The notes under the pieces: generated by a model
What the model was told of the DNA's origin: nothing
The model's input: the letters and a program-made list of their open reading frames with translations, nothing else
Database searches by the model: none
Program-made: the position numbers and the translations under genes
In this document: positions 22,325 through 33,000 of the stretch, in pieces
How the letters are laid out: the number at the start of each line of letters is the position of its first letter
Numbering within the stretch: the first letter of the stretch is position 1
NCBI GenBank assembly: GCA_038501625.1
Contig: JAZAYU010000006.1
Coordinates: 12,712,638-12,776,637 of the forward strand
Source: Corbicula japonica
Lineage: Eukaryota; Mollusca; Bivalvia; Venerida; Cyrenidae
Direction of reading: 5' to 3'
DNA length: 64,000 nt

Positions 22325-23286
22325 ATGCCCAGGAAGAAGGGTTCCCCTGCAAAGAAGAGGCCAACGAAGACCATAAAGACCAAGGCCAAGGCCCCAGCTG
22401 AGGATGAGGCTCCTCAAGACTCACAGGCCCAGGTGACAGTCCAGGTCCAGGGCGAGGTGCATGCTCCTCCTGCTGGTGCTGCCAGTCCAGACCCTGACCC
22501 TCAGGCTGATGCTGGTCCTGATGCTCCTGGAGAAGCTGAGGCTGCTGTTGATGGTCAGTACCTTTTTTATTCAATTCACTGTCTTTTCATTTGCAAATTT
22601 TGTTACTTTCAAATTTACATTTCAAATTTCTATTTAACAATGAAAATAAGAAGCATGTCACTAAATAAATTGTCACTAAATAAATTTATTTTTCATGTAC
22701 AGGTGCTACCCCTGCCGCCACCCCTCCTGCCACCACCACTGCTGCCACTACCACTGCTACCACTACCTCTGCTGACACCCCTGCTGCTGCCCCTGAGGCA
22801 CCCATGGAGCTTGGAGAAGTCGGCCCCCCAGCCCTTGAGGAGGGAGAAACACTCCTTGTGGAAGAAGTGAGGCCTTCTACTCCTCCCGCCAAAGCTGCTC
22901 TGGTCGAGGAGGAAGAGCCAGTGCTCGTAGGCAAGGGCCGTGGACATGGCAAGGGTAAGGAGAAGGCTGCCTGCCTTGCCCCCAAGAAGGACTGGAGCCT
23001 TGACGCTGCTATAGAGGAGGACGTTCTCGAGTGGCTGAAGTCCAACTGCTACCTCTGGATGCGAAGCAAGAAGGGCTACAAGCAGAAGAGGGCTGCCTGG
23101 GGGACCCTCCAGGCATATTGCATCTCACGGTACTTGGAGCCAGAAGCAAGGTGCCTCAGGGTCATAGCAACCTTGAGTCCTGGTGCAAGGGGTGCTCTCC
23201 AGTTGGAGGTCTCTTTGGTAAGGGCTGGTGTCAGTCTCTGCACAATTTCATCGTACATCGCAGGAGGCATCCTCATAAAGTTCTGA
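22325..23286 (+). pseudogene. Harbinger accessory Myb/MADF-like protein, 3'-truncated, two exons
   Basis: ATG at 22325 opens with a basic stretch (MPRKKGSPAKKRPTK) resembling a nuclear localisation signal. Exon 1 is 22325-22553; donor GGTCAGTA and acceptor CATGTACAG define an intron of 149 bp (22554-22702) with matching phase; exon 2 runs from 22703. It encodes a long Ala/Thr/Pro-rich low-complexity linker, an acidic segment, a Gly-Lys-rich stretch and the start of a helical domain (DWSLDAAIEEDVLEWLKSN), which fits the Myb/SANT-like or MADF-type partner protein of Harbinger elements. After about 23088 the frame enters antisense transposase sequence and reads on to a stop at 23284-23286, so the native C-terminus is lost. 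Confidence 0.72.
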
Positions 23287-23516
23287 AAGGCTCTTGGATC
23301 TTCGTTACGCAACTCGACCATAAGACGGTCGTAAAGCCCCAGCTGAGGTCTCCTCGCAATCCAGTCACGCACCCAGATGTTCCGTACCACCCTCCTCCTC
23401 CTCCTCCTCCTCCTTCTTCTTCTTCTTCTCTCAGCAAGGATATGTTGGGCCTGTATCAGTTGGTTCTGTTGGTGCTGAAGCATAAAGATGAGGGCATCAC
23501 GACGTTGAGGGTTCAT
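23076..23516 (-). pseudogene. PIF/Harbinger transposase, N-terminal fragment
   Basis: I take the ATG at 23516-23514 (MNPQRRDAL), which has A at -3, over the upstream in-frame ATG at 23543. A glutamine-rich stretch leads into a run of 13 arginines coded by an AGG/AGA microsatellite (about 23391-23434). Then comes the conserved HARBI1-family N-terminal region: WIARRPQLGLYDRLM, FQNFMRMPPAMYDEIV, LAPGLKVAMTLRHLASG, YREMQYAWRVP. The fragment stops about there and the frame ends after seven unrelated residues, because the sequence passes into the plus-strand Myb-like gene. The DDE nuclease domain is completely absent, so it cannot act as a transposase. Confidence 0.9.
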
Positions 23517-24111
23517 TTTCACCCCTTGACATCTAGACTGCAAGTGCTGAGGTCTCAGAAAATTGCGGTATTTATATGCCGCAAATCAGAAGTGATACAG
23601 AAGTGATTAGGCAGTGAACAATCGTATTTAGCACTTGTTCCAGACGTCGTTTAAACGGGCTTAGGTAGTGCTATGTACGCTGAAAAATCCACTTGTCAGT
23701 GATAAGCCGCAAAACACACGCTATTTCCCATGATACCAACGCGTAACACCCGTCCGATGACCGTGCTCTGCCAGTGACAGACCGCTAAACTTTCGCGTCT
23801 CACTGCGTCTCCCCAAGTTTTAATCACTGCCGGAACACGGATTATCACGTGTGTTTCACGTGTGTTGCAAGTCTTTACCACGTGTGTCGCCCGTGGTTGT
23901 CCGCGGGCTAAAATTTTGAGCAGTTCAAAACTTTTTGCCGCGTCCGACGCCGTTTCGAATTCTCCCCGCGTCCTGCCACGTCCATAAATCGAATTTAGCT
24001 CGTCTTAAACTCGACACCAAGGCGAACAACATTGTCTGCTTCACGGGAGACCACTTTTTGACGGTTTTTTGCCGTGATTAAGCCGTAAATCGCTGTGTGA
24101 CCGGGCCTTGA

Positions 24112-25951
24112 ACTCGCTAAGTAAAAACAAATCCAATTTTTTTAGCCACGTATGTTTATCTAAATCTAATTGGAGCATTCACGGAATTACGCCAAATACA
24201 GAATAACATGTAAAGACAAGCGTTACTGTTGTAATTACCATATATCCACAAAGGCTGTTAACCGAGTTCTGTTTATCAAAGATGATTTAAGTAAATCCAT
24301 AAGATTGTCATGACTGTTATGTTCCAAAAACATGTTCCCCTTTGATAAAAACTAGTTTTATATCTCATTTCACTTCGGCTGTTTTGTTTGGTCACCCTTC
24401 AGGTTCCCATTTTTGATAATTGTTTGTGGTGTCTGTTTTGAAATTGGTCATTTTATAAACCATGCTCTCTCTTCCTCTTTTCTTCTTGGCTGTGTAGGGA
24501 GGCTGTGTCTTCTGAATGTGGCAATTTTTTTAGATACTACTTAACTAACCATGAGAATCGTAGGCTACGTCCGAATTTTTATATGTGGTTTGTGGAATAT
24601 AACTAAGAATCGAACTTTCAATAGAATACGAGAGTCTGATGTAACATGTCAATATAACTCTTTCAAAATTATTTAAAATATTCTAAATAAATCGAGAAAA
24701 AATATTGTCAATTTCACATTTTATTTTGTAAAAGAAATTACCTGAAAGAATATAAATTATTACAGATCAAAATTTTAAACAAATCTTAAAAATTCAAATA
24801 AAAATATCAAGTATACCTTACTGTTTTACATTCATCTGTAAATACTGCCTGTATTTTCCACAATATCATGTAATTCCGAATAACACCACTCAGCCTCTGA
24901 ATCAAATAATTCCTGAAATAATGATATTCATTTTTGCCTCGCCGTGTGTGTATTTTGAGATGAGATAATGGTCTTCTAAAAAGGCAGTCATTTAGGACTG
25001 CATGCTGAAAATAAGAGTACGTATCTGGCCGACGTACACTTTTGTCCAACCAAATTAAATATCGTTTTTTTTTATCAATTTTCAGTAAAATCTATCTTTG
25101 ATAATATATATTTAAAGAAAACGATGCTTAAATAATATAAGAGGCGGTTTCGTTACTCCATTAAAAAACGGTTGACAGTTTATCTTATGTTTATTTTTCA
25201 AATACAGAGATAGCAGTTTTACATCAAACACAATATTTCAGTACATTGTAGCAATACGAAATCTTCTTGTGTGATATAAATTGAAGAATGCAAGAAATCA
25301 CTTTGATACCACTGCAGTTTTAATCCTGTCGGGGACCAACTCTTACACAATCCCATGCAATAATAAATATCCCAACATAAATCCGCAACGGATAACACTT
25401 CGTTCTCTCTATCGGATCAACTGTAGAATGACAAACAGTTTTCCGATATTTGAATATATGATAGAGATAGAGAAAGACTTTATCAATGGCCCAGTCTCAT
25501 TATATGAATTACCCTATAAATCTTGAGCGGCAAATATATAGTTAGACAGAATCTGGTTATTTACGATATCTGGTTCTTCTCTGTGTTTTAAGGAAAACCA
25601 CCTTTGTCATTATTCATTCTGAAAGATTGAAATGATTTGTTTTCATTGGGATACTATGCCTCATAATTAAAAAATAACAAGGTTTATAATTTGTCCGTAC
25701 AATTTGTGGCAATCTAATAAACAAAATAGGCATGGAATAATAGTTTTAAAGCATTATTGGTTTCCCCAATTTTTTAGCTATCAAAACAGTTGAGAATGGT
25801 AGCACATTTTTGTGTAATCATAATACATAGATAACCTCAAAGCCGCACAAATACAGCGGCAGCTTCCAGCAAACCATGCAAGAGATGGACACAGTACATA
25901 TGAATTAAAAACCTTTAGCCAAGATAAGTATGAAAGTAGGATAAACCAGAT
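24112..25951. other. Intergenic stretch
   Basis: No supported gene. Contains one dispersed repeat copy at 24400-24530. The rest is AT-rich with short uninformative open frames. Confidence 0.4.
24400..24530 (+). repeat. Dispersed short repeat, copy 3
   Basis: CAGGTTCCCATTTTTGATAA, TTTTGAAATTGGTCATTTTA, CATGCTCTCTCTTCCTC, GGCTGTGTAGGGAGGCTGTG and AATGTGGCAATT in the order seen in the copies at 4918 and 27729; the head and the last block are missing. Confidence 0.6.
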
Positions 25952-26659
25952 GAACCTGAATTTCTTTCAATAATCACCCCGATCCCACATACACTCAACA
26001 AAAGTTCTAATTGGTCACTTTTTGTCCTTTTTTTTATTACAAAGAAATTGAATTCACTCTTTATTTATGATCGCATGCCAACAACAGTCTTCAACTTAAG
26101 TTTTAATCTTGTAATAATTGACTTTAGAACAGTTTGGCGAGAGTTATTCTTAATTTTGCTAAAAATGCATTTCTTGGATAAAAAGGTCAAGCAAACAGAA
26201 ATTTGCTATGAATTCCTTGTTTTGTTTTAATAGGACCCCTCATTAATACGAAAAACAGAAAACATGATTAATCAATAGTACATTTGTTTAAATAAACCCA
26301 TTTCAAAGTATTTAATTTTAAAATTACCTCCCTTTCTATTAAAGACTTCTTATTATTATCCTGCGGTGTAAGTAAATATTATTGGATTCATTTAAGAAAA
26401 CAATCAATAAAGATTAAGAAGACATTAGATAATTGATTTCAAGACAAAACAGTTCCTTCCACAACCTCTCTTGACGTATGGAAGAAACGAAACTAGCATA
26501 CATTGTAAACATATACAATTAATGACCAATTAGAACTTTTGTTGAGTGTATATGACGTTTGACCCTATATACATATATAATAAACGTGTTTATATATGTA
26601 TATAGGGTCAAACGTCATATATGCAGGATCGGGGTGATTATTGAAAGAAATTCAGGTTC
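25952..26659. mobile_element. Older hairpin element split by a Tc1-like MITE
   Basis: Outer arms 25952-25985 and 26626-26659 are perfect 34-bp inverted copies. Just inside the right arm, 26551-26623 is itself a hairpin with near-perfect 30-bp arms around AATAAACGTG. If the Tc1-like MITE at 25990-26550 is removed, the left arm joins this inner hairpin, giving a continuous stem of about 70 bp per side: a short foldback element of about 150 bp that was later invaded at a TA in its left arm. Confidence 0.75.
25990..26550. mobile_element. Tc1/mariner-like MITE, copy A
   Basis: Ends are TA followed by CACTCAACAAAAGTTCTAAT and the exact inverse; at least 26 bp of perfect terminal inverted repeat lie between TA dinucleotides at 25990-25991 and 26549-26550. 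The TA target duplication and the CACTCAAC-type tip fit Tc1/mariner. About 560 bp with no transposase. Copy B at 28467-29021 is the same element in inverted orientation. Confidence 0.85.
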
Positions 26660-26973
26660 CTGTGGATAAACTAGCTAATGATAGAAGTACACTGTATCAT
26701 TATTTTGCTTTGATTTGACAACGTTACATTAACATTTGTGTTCGGCAAAAACAGAGTTTTTAATTTAAAAACAACTAACAAAACATCATCAACACTCGTA
26801 GAAAATCTTTGGCTCATTGTGATGTCGTCAAACAGCGTTAATAATTGATGTAAGGACCCAAATTTGTAGATTGTAATGCAAGTTTTAAAAAAGAAAGAAC
26901 ATATCGGCAAGAATACAATCAATAAAGAGCTTTTATCAATATTGAATAACTAGATGGGTGTTCAGTTGAACAC

Positions 26974-27700
26974 TTGTGTCGCCCTCTGGTGCTGTCGGAA
27001 TAAAAATGCAAGTACAAAAAGGGGCATAACTCCATCAAATGTGACCGTGACCTTAAGAATATAGTATCGTCAGGAGCGTATTGACATATGGAATATAATT
27101 TGAAAGTTTGATGAAGAAATATTAATAAATGGCAAAGTTATAGCCAATGTTAAGTTTTCGTAAAAAAGGGAAATAACTCCATCTAATGTGACCTTGACCT
27201 AAAGAATGTGGTATCATCACAAGCGTGTTGTCATAAGGAATATAATTTGAAAATTTGATCTAAAAATATTAAGAAATGACAAAGTTATAGCCAACGTTAA
27301 GTTTTCGTGTAAAAATCCAAGTACAAAAAGGGGCATAACTCCATCAAATGTGACCTTGACCTTGAGAATTTGGTATCATCTCGAGCGTGTTGTCATAAGC
27401 AATATAATTTAAAAGTTTGATGAAAAAATATTAAGAAATGACAAAATTATAGCCAACGTTAAGTTTTCGTGTAAAAATCCAAGTACAAAAAGGGGCATAA
27501 CTCCATCAAATGTGACCTTGACCTTGAGAATTTGGCATCATCTCGAGCGTGTTGTCATAAGCAATATAATTTGCAAGTTTAATAAAGAAATATTAAGAAA
27601 TGGCAAAGTTATAGCCAACGTTAAGTTTTCGTGTCGGACCGACGGACGGACGGACAAAGCGGTCCCTATGTATCGCCATTTCTTCGAAAGGGCGACACAA
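26974..27700. mobile_element. Tandem-monomer element with TTGTGTCGCC ends
   Basis: TTGTGTCGCCCT at 26974-26985 and AGGGCGACACAA at 27689-27700 are inverted ends. Inside are four diverged units of about 150-161 bp, each marked by GGGCATAACTCCATC (near 27021, 27170, 27331 and 27492), TGTGACCTTGACC, and TATAGCCAACGTTAAGTTTT. The last unit leads into a CGGACGGACGGACAAAG microsatellite. The right-edge element at 63525 starts with the same TTGTGTCGCC. No coding sequence. Confidence 0.75.
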
Positions 27701-27728
27701 AAATCAAAGTTTTATTATATGATTTTGC

Positions 27729-27900
27729 CACTGACCGTTCCAAGGCGGTAACCTCTCGGGTTCTCACTTTCGTTAATTGTTTGTGTCGTCCATTTTGAAA
27801 CTGATTATTGTAATACCATGCTCTCTTTTCCTCTCTACTATTTGGCTGTGTGGGGAGGCTGTGTCTGCTGAATGTGGCCATTCCTGATATGCATATTTCA
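27729..27900 (+). repeat. Dispersed short repeat, copy 4 (most complete)
   Basis: CCGTTCCAAGGCGGTAACC, GGGTTCTCACTTTCGTTAAT, CATGCTCTCTTTTCCTCTC, GGCTGTGTGGGGAGGCTGTG, AATGTGGCCATTCCTGATAT and GCATATTTCA. It begins 29 bp after the tandem-monomer element ends. Confidence 0.62.
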
Positions 27901-28269
27901 CTTTTTCATGTAAGCTTTATGTTTTGGCCTGTTGACCTAGTTTGGTGGACTTCATGTATTCCAATGAAAATAAAATATAACTGTAACTTTAGATATCGAC
28001 ATTCCCGTTAGTATTTTGAGTTTATCTGAATATGTTTCTTTATATATTCTTACTGGATATTTAAAGAAACGTTTCTAATAATAGTTTTAAATATACTGAC
28101 TCGATTTCAAAACTTTGCGTGAGGAAAAACTGTGTTAACTATTAGAAATAGGATTTGTTATTCATTTAATGCAAAAACCACAAGGATTTCATTGAAAAAT
28201 TAATTAAAGATCTAACAAGCAATGACAATCGTAGAAACCAGTTTTCATGTATTGTCTTTTGACACCCAT

Positions 28270-29118
28270 TTATAAAAAAAAAGTATGATATAATGCATAT
28301 GTCTATTATGCATAGTTTTTAAATCGTGTTTATAAAAAGTATGATATAATACATGTGTGTACTACGCACAGTTGTTTAAATCGTAGATATAAAACAGTAT
28401 AAAATAATACATGTGTATACTAAGCATAGTTTTTAAATTGCGTATATAAAAAAATGATATAGTGCATACACTCAAAGAAAGTTCTAATTGGTCATTAATT
28501 GTATATGTTTACTATGTTTGCTAGTTTCGTTTCTTCCCTAAGTCAAGAGAGGTTCTGGAAAGAACTGTTTTGTCTTAAAACCAATTATTTAATGTCTTTT
28601 TAATCTTTATTGATTGTTTTCTTAAATGAATCCAATACCATTTACTTACACCGTACGGTCAAAATAAGAACAGTCTTTAATTGAAAGGGAGGTAATTTTA
28701 AAATTGGATACTTTGAAATAGGTTTATTTAAACAAATGTGCTTTTGATTAATCATGTTTTCTGTTTTTCCTACTAATGAGGGGTCCTATTAAAATAAAAC
28801 AAGGACTTTAGAGCAAATTTCTGTTTGCTTGACCTTTTTATGCAAGAAATGCATTTTTAGCAAAATTAAGGATAACTCTCGCCAAGGTCAATTATTACAA
28901 GATTAAAGCTTAAGTTGGAGACTGCTGTTGGCATATGATCATAAATAAAGAGTGAATTCAATGTCTTTCTGATAAAAAATTAGGGACAAAAAGTGACCAA
29001 TTAGAACTTTTGTTGAGTGTACATGTATGTATACTATGCACAGTTCTTAAATCGCGTATATAAAAAGTATGATATAATGCACATGTTTACTATGCAAAGT
29101 TTTTAAATTGCGTATATA
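28270..29118 (+). repeat. 57-bp minisatellite, five units, split by a MITE
   Basis: Units of about 57 bp read AAAAAGTATGATATAATGCA, then ATGT, ACTATGCACAGT, TTTAAATCGCGTATAT. Three and a half units lie left of 28467 and one and a half right of 29021; removing the MITE restores an in-register fourth unit. Confidence 0.8.
28467..29021. mobile_element. Tc1/mariner-like MITE, copy B (inverted)
   Basis: TA at 28467-28468 and 29020-29021 bound inverted ends CACTCAANNAAAGTTCTAAT. The left half matches the right half of copy A read in reverse (TTGGTCATTAATTGTATATG, GGTAATTTTAAAATT, AATGAGGGGTCCTATTA), so the whole element is an inverted copy. It is inserted in the 57-bp minisatellite at a TA in the unit. 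Confidence 0.85.
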
Positions 29119-29947
29119 TTTTTAAGGCTTAATGTGGTGAAACGTGATAACATTGTTAACACTAGTTACATCGTAAGATGATATCAGGATATATTTTGAG
29201 AACGGTTATGCGGTGATACGTGGTTACAAACGTTTCTAATAACATACTCGTGACATAAGAATAGTCGTTATTTGATGCTGGTGCCACCGGTTAAGTCGAA
29301 AATGATATCGCATAAATGACAACAATTATAATTATTCTGAGCTGGTTACATTACACTATGTTCACTAATCACCGAATTACTATTCACTGTGTGGAATCAA
29401 AAGTACTGTTCACGAACATTTTTAGAACTTGCACGCTTGCTAGGAAGAAAAAATGTTATTATTTAAAGATTTTCTTTTATTTTCTAAAAGCCATGTTGTG
29501 CTCAGATTGCGCGCTAATAACAGCTTTCAATCGGTACCTTCGTTGTTGCTTAGAATGGTGTAGTAAGGTCCTGAAAGTCAAAAAAATGCTTTGGTGCGGA
29601 AAAATTCACTAACAACCATTTATTGCTTATTCTTAGCTTAAAATTGAGATGTCAGATATTGCCAACCATATTTCAACACACATTTAGTCTTCCCTTGTTT
29701 AATTATTTTAGCACAAATTACGACAAATCTCAAGTTTTGGCCAAAACAAATTTCGTACTAATACAAACAATATATTTTTCAACATTCATTTCTTACCTAC
29801 TGCCCGTGTGTACAGCATCATGTAAATATTACTTTGGGAATTTAGTACTTAAATAACAAGCGGTCGTGATTTGTCTGAATTTGTCGTATATATACAATGT
29901 ACTAAATCCGAAGTGAGCAAAATTAGATAACACTTCACCTCGGAGAA
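29119..29947. other. Upstream region of the RNF8 gene
   Basis: No supported gene. The core promoter and 5' untranslated region of RNF8 should lie in the last few hundred bases; no clear TATA box placement can be argued. Base composition becomes less AT-rich just before the ATG at 29948. Confidence 0.4.
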
Positions 29948-30052
29948 ATGGCGGGACAAAACTCCATGCTTCCGTATGGTCACGCATTAGGCAGAGTTGC
30001 CTGCCCCCAAGTCTTGCTTTCTCTTCCAGATAACTACTCACGACTACCGTTT
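29948..30052 (+). CDS. RNF8: RNF8 coding exon 1
   Basis: ATG in good context (GAGAAATGG); 35 codons ending SRLPF, then donor GTAAGT. Phase 0. The first FHA strand (LGRVACPQVLLSL) is here. Least certain of the exons because no transcript evidence links it, but phase, donor and FHA content all fit exon 2. Confidence 0.78.
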
Positions 30053-33000
30053 GTAAGTTTAATATCAAGAAAAAGGCTTAAACGATCTTGCAAAAGGCAG
30101 AAAGGGGTGGGGGTCATTGTATTAATATCATCTTGACGAATAAAATTTTAGAAAATATGAATTACCGCAAATTATTCAAGGTGCGCCATCATTTGTTTTT
30201 CAAATTCTAATGACGTATTTTGCGTTAATTTAATATAACCTAAGATGATATGTTATGTTATTATAAAATACTATAAATGATCTTCGTGTATTTAATTCCC
30301 CCAATTAAAGCATACATAATTATTCGGATCCAGCATTTTTGTGAAGTTTGTCAAAGCCATCAACTACAATTAATCTAAAAAAGGTTTCGCTTTTCCGGTC
30401 TCTATGGAATTTCAAGAAGATAAAAGAACGTCGTCGTTTTATGTCACCGATGATGTCTTATCTATAAAAAGTGCACAATAGAGATGTCTGTCCACTTTCA
30501 ACTGACAAAATAATGAGTTCTAAAAAGATAAGAATTTCCTAGATCTTTCCTAGGCAATTTTTTTCTCGGTATCTTCTTGTTTGTTTATTAGTGCTTTCCA
30601 GTAAAAATCGTTCTTTAAGTTTCATTAATGTTATGTTTTTAAATAAACTGTACTATATTTATACTTGCCACGGTTTGTAGCTTTCCGTTTCTAAATGTAA
30701 TTTATTTCAAAGATAAACATTAATTTACAAAATGAAGATACGTAATACTTGTAAGTGGGACAACTACGTTTTACCTAAGCAATGTTTATTTGTATGAAGT
30801 GTACATTTATAAATGATAATATTTTTAGAACATGGGAGACAATAAAACTGTGTCACTGTGAGATTTTTTTAAAAAAAGAGAGAAATATGCATATCAGGGA
30901 AAGCCACACTCAAGAACACAGCCTCCTCAGGCAGCAAAAAAGAAAAGAGGGAAAGAGAGCATGTGTTTCTAAAAATATTAATTTCAAATAAGACAAGAAA
31001 TAAGATAAGAAAACCAATAAAATCGATCCTCTTATCCAATTTAAAATGAAAATGTCATAGCGGACAGTGCTGAAATGATCAAATAATGCAATAGTAATAA
31101 TTAATGATAATATACGTAAAAAATAAACAAAAAAAACTAACGAAATAAAAAGACAACAATCAATGCCCCATCGAAGAAAAATAAAGTAAAACAGCAAGCT
31201 TGATTTTTGCGATCATCAAACCTACTACTTTTGCGTTTCAAATCATTATTGACGTCAATCAGTTAAAAGACCTTATGCCAGTTATATTTATGTCAGCAGA
31301 TATTTTCACATGAGTTGTGGGTTTATTACAGCGGTACCATCGCATCAGCAATTCTCTAAATGGGAAAGTACACAAATTGGCATTGTTACCAATTTTATTT
31401 TTGATTGTTTGCGTTAACATTGTGCTAAATGTGGTCAGACTTACCTAGATTATGTACGTATATTTGTATTTTTTAATTGTTAGAATTTAACCCGAACTGC
31501 TTCTTTACATTTGAGAAATCTATTGTTGAAAGTTTTCCACACTTACAAATTTTCAACTGAATTACTGGATTAGCGAATAATGAAGACTCCAACTGGATTG
31601 CAGATGTGCAAGCTTATGGGGTCTTAACTGGTCAAAATTGGTTTACTACTGAAGTCTGGCTACAGAAGTAGTGACGCGCGCAATGTTAAAGTCAACCAGC
31701 GTATTGGGAAAATTTAGTGTACACTGGCCTGTAAGCTTGGAAAATATCCGCAGCTTTCCGAGTGTATGTAAACGCGCAAGAAATTATTCGAAACAAGAGC
31801 GAAAAGTAGCGAAAGTGACAAATGTTACAATAACTTTAGTATTTCCCCGAAATGGCATCAAGGATTCATTGTTTAAAACGTATTGGTGATAACCATAAAA
31901 AGTACAAGATTATCTTGCTTGATGAGAAAGATGAGGTAAAACAAAAGAAACTGTCCTGTTATCAAAGATTCGTTGTAAGAACATTTCGAACCTAGAATAT
32001 GTCTCCTACATGTTACATGACCGCGACCTGTTCAATCCATATAATATGCCAAGATACATGTCACAACTTCAGTACAAATATTTTGTGCAGTTTACATAAC
32101 TTTTTCATGCTGAAACATAAGGGAGAAAATGTGTAGGCCTCGACCAGGATTCGGACCTCCGGCTTATCGTGCCGTCGGTCAACCAATTGAGCTAGTGAGG
32201 CTACCTGTTAAAGATGCTACTACACATTCCTCCCTTCTAAATGAGACAAGCCACCAAATGGGCAAATGTCTACACAACGCAGGTTCAGATGGACTACCCC
32301 AGCCAATGCTGTGCCCAGTAGAGCTCCAAGGGGAAATTGATTTACACTGCCAGTCTGGCCACCAAATGAAACAGGAGGGAGAAAATGTGTAGGCCTCGAT
32401 CAGGATTCGAACCTCCAGCTTACTGTGCTGTCGCTCTACCAATTGAGCTACCAAGGCTACCTGTTAAGGATGCTACTACAATGCGAAAAAAAAATGTTTT
32501 GTGAAAAACAAAACTCTCTTTCTCTCTTTAGGAGCAACAGTGGTCTAGGGGTAGAGCGTCGGACTCCAGATCCGGAGACTGTGGGTTCGAATCACACCAG
32601 GGATGAGATTCTACTGCAGTTTCCCCAATCCACATTTGGCGCGAGTACTGGTTAGAAACCCAGGAAGCAGTCATCGAGCGTGATTAATATAAGTTGGAAG
32701 AACTTGTTTCACAATCGATGTAAAATAAATAAGTTTAAACTAAATCTCTTTCTTGGTTTGTATCATGTATAGTACTACTGCCAGTTTTCAGTAGTATCCT
32801 AATTTCCTTATCACTTTGTTAACTACTCTGGGCATAAGAGGAATGCACTGATGTCATAGCTTTCTTTGGTAAGCTGTCATTTATTAAATATAAGTCATGG
32901 TTTATCAAAGTTGCTGTTTATTTACATGATGAAAATTAAGCCAATTAATAACTATACTGAAAACTGGCCAGGCAATGCTGTTTTTTTATATTTTTAAACA

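Larger units (their letters stand above)
21859..24108. mobile_element. PIF/Harbinger-type DNA transposon, internally deleted
   Basis: Terminal inverted repeats of 16 bp (AGGCCCGGTCACACAG at 21859-21874, its inverse at 24093-24108) are flanked by the 3-bp direct repeat TGA (21856-21858 and 24109-24111), as expected for PIF/Harbinger. The element holds two genes in opposite orientation: a Myb/MADF-like DNA-binding protein (plus) and the N-terminal part of a HARBI1-type transposase (minus). They meet head-on near 23090, where an internal deletion has removed the DDE catalytic domain and the C-terminal part of the Myb-like gene. Both subterminal regions are rich in CACGG/CACGTG words. At 2250 bp it is non-autonomous. 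Confidence 0.88.

Noticed and set aside
22323..22574. Minus-strand Gln/Pro-rich open frames over the Harbinger element
   Set aside because: They are antisense shadows of the low-complexity linker of the Myb-like protein.
26974..27700. CRISPR-like array
   Set aside because: Units are diverged, about 150-161 bp, contiguous rather than spaced, and lie in an animal genome.
32179..32454. Minus-strand 91-residue open frame
   Set aside because: It is a translation of the tRNA-derived SINE head (VAQLVERQHSKLEV type) and its body.
32390..32467. Functional tRNA-Thr gene
   Set aside because: The loop would give anticodon AGT, but position 33 is C and the T stem has only three pairs; a second diverged copy in tandem shows it is a SINE head.
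32531..32603. Functional tRNA-Trp(CCA) gene
   Set aside because: The anticodon arm is good but the acceptor arms do not pair and no conserved tRNA 3' end follows.
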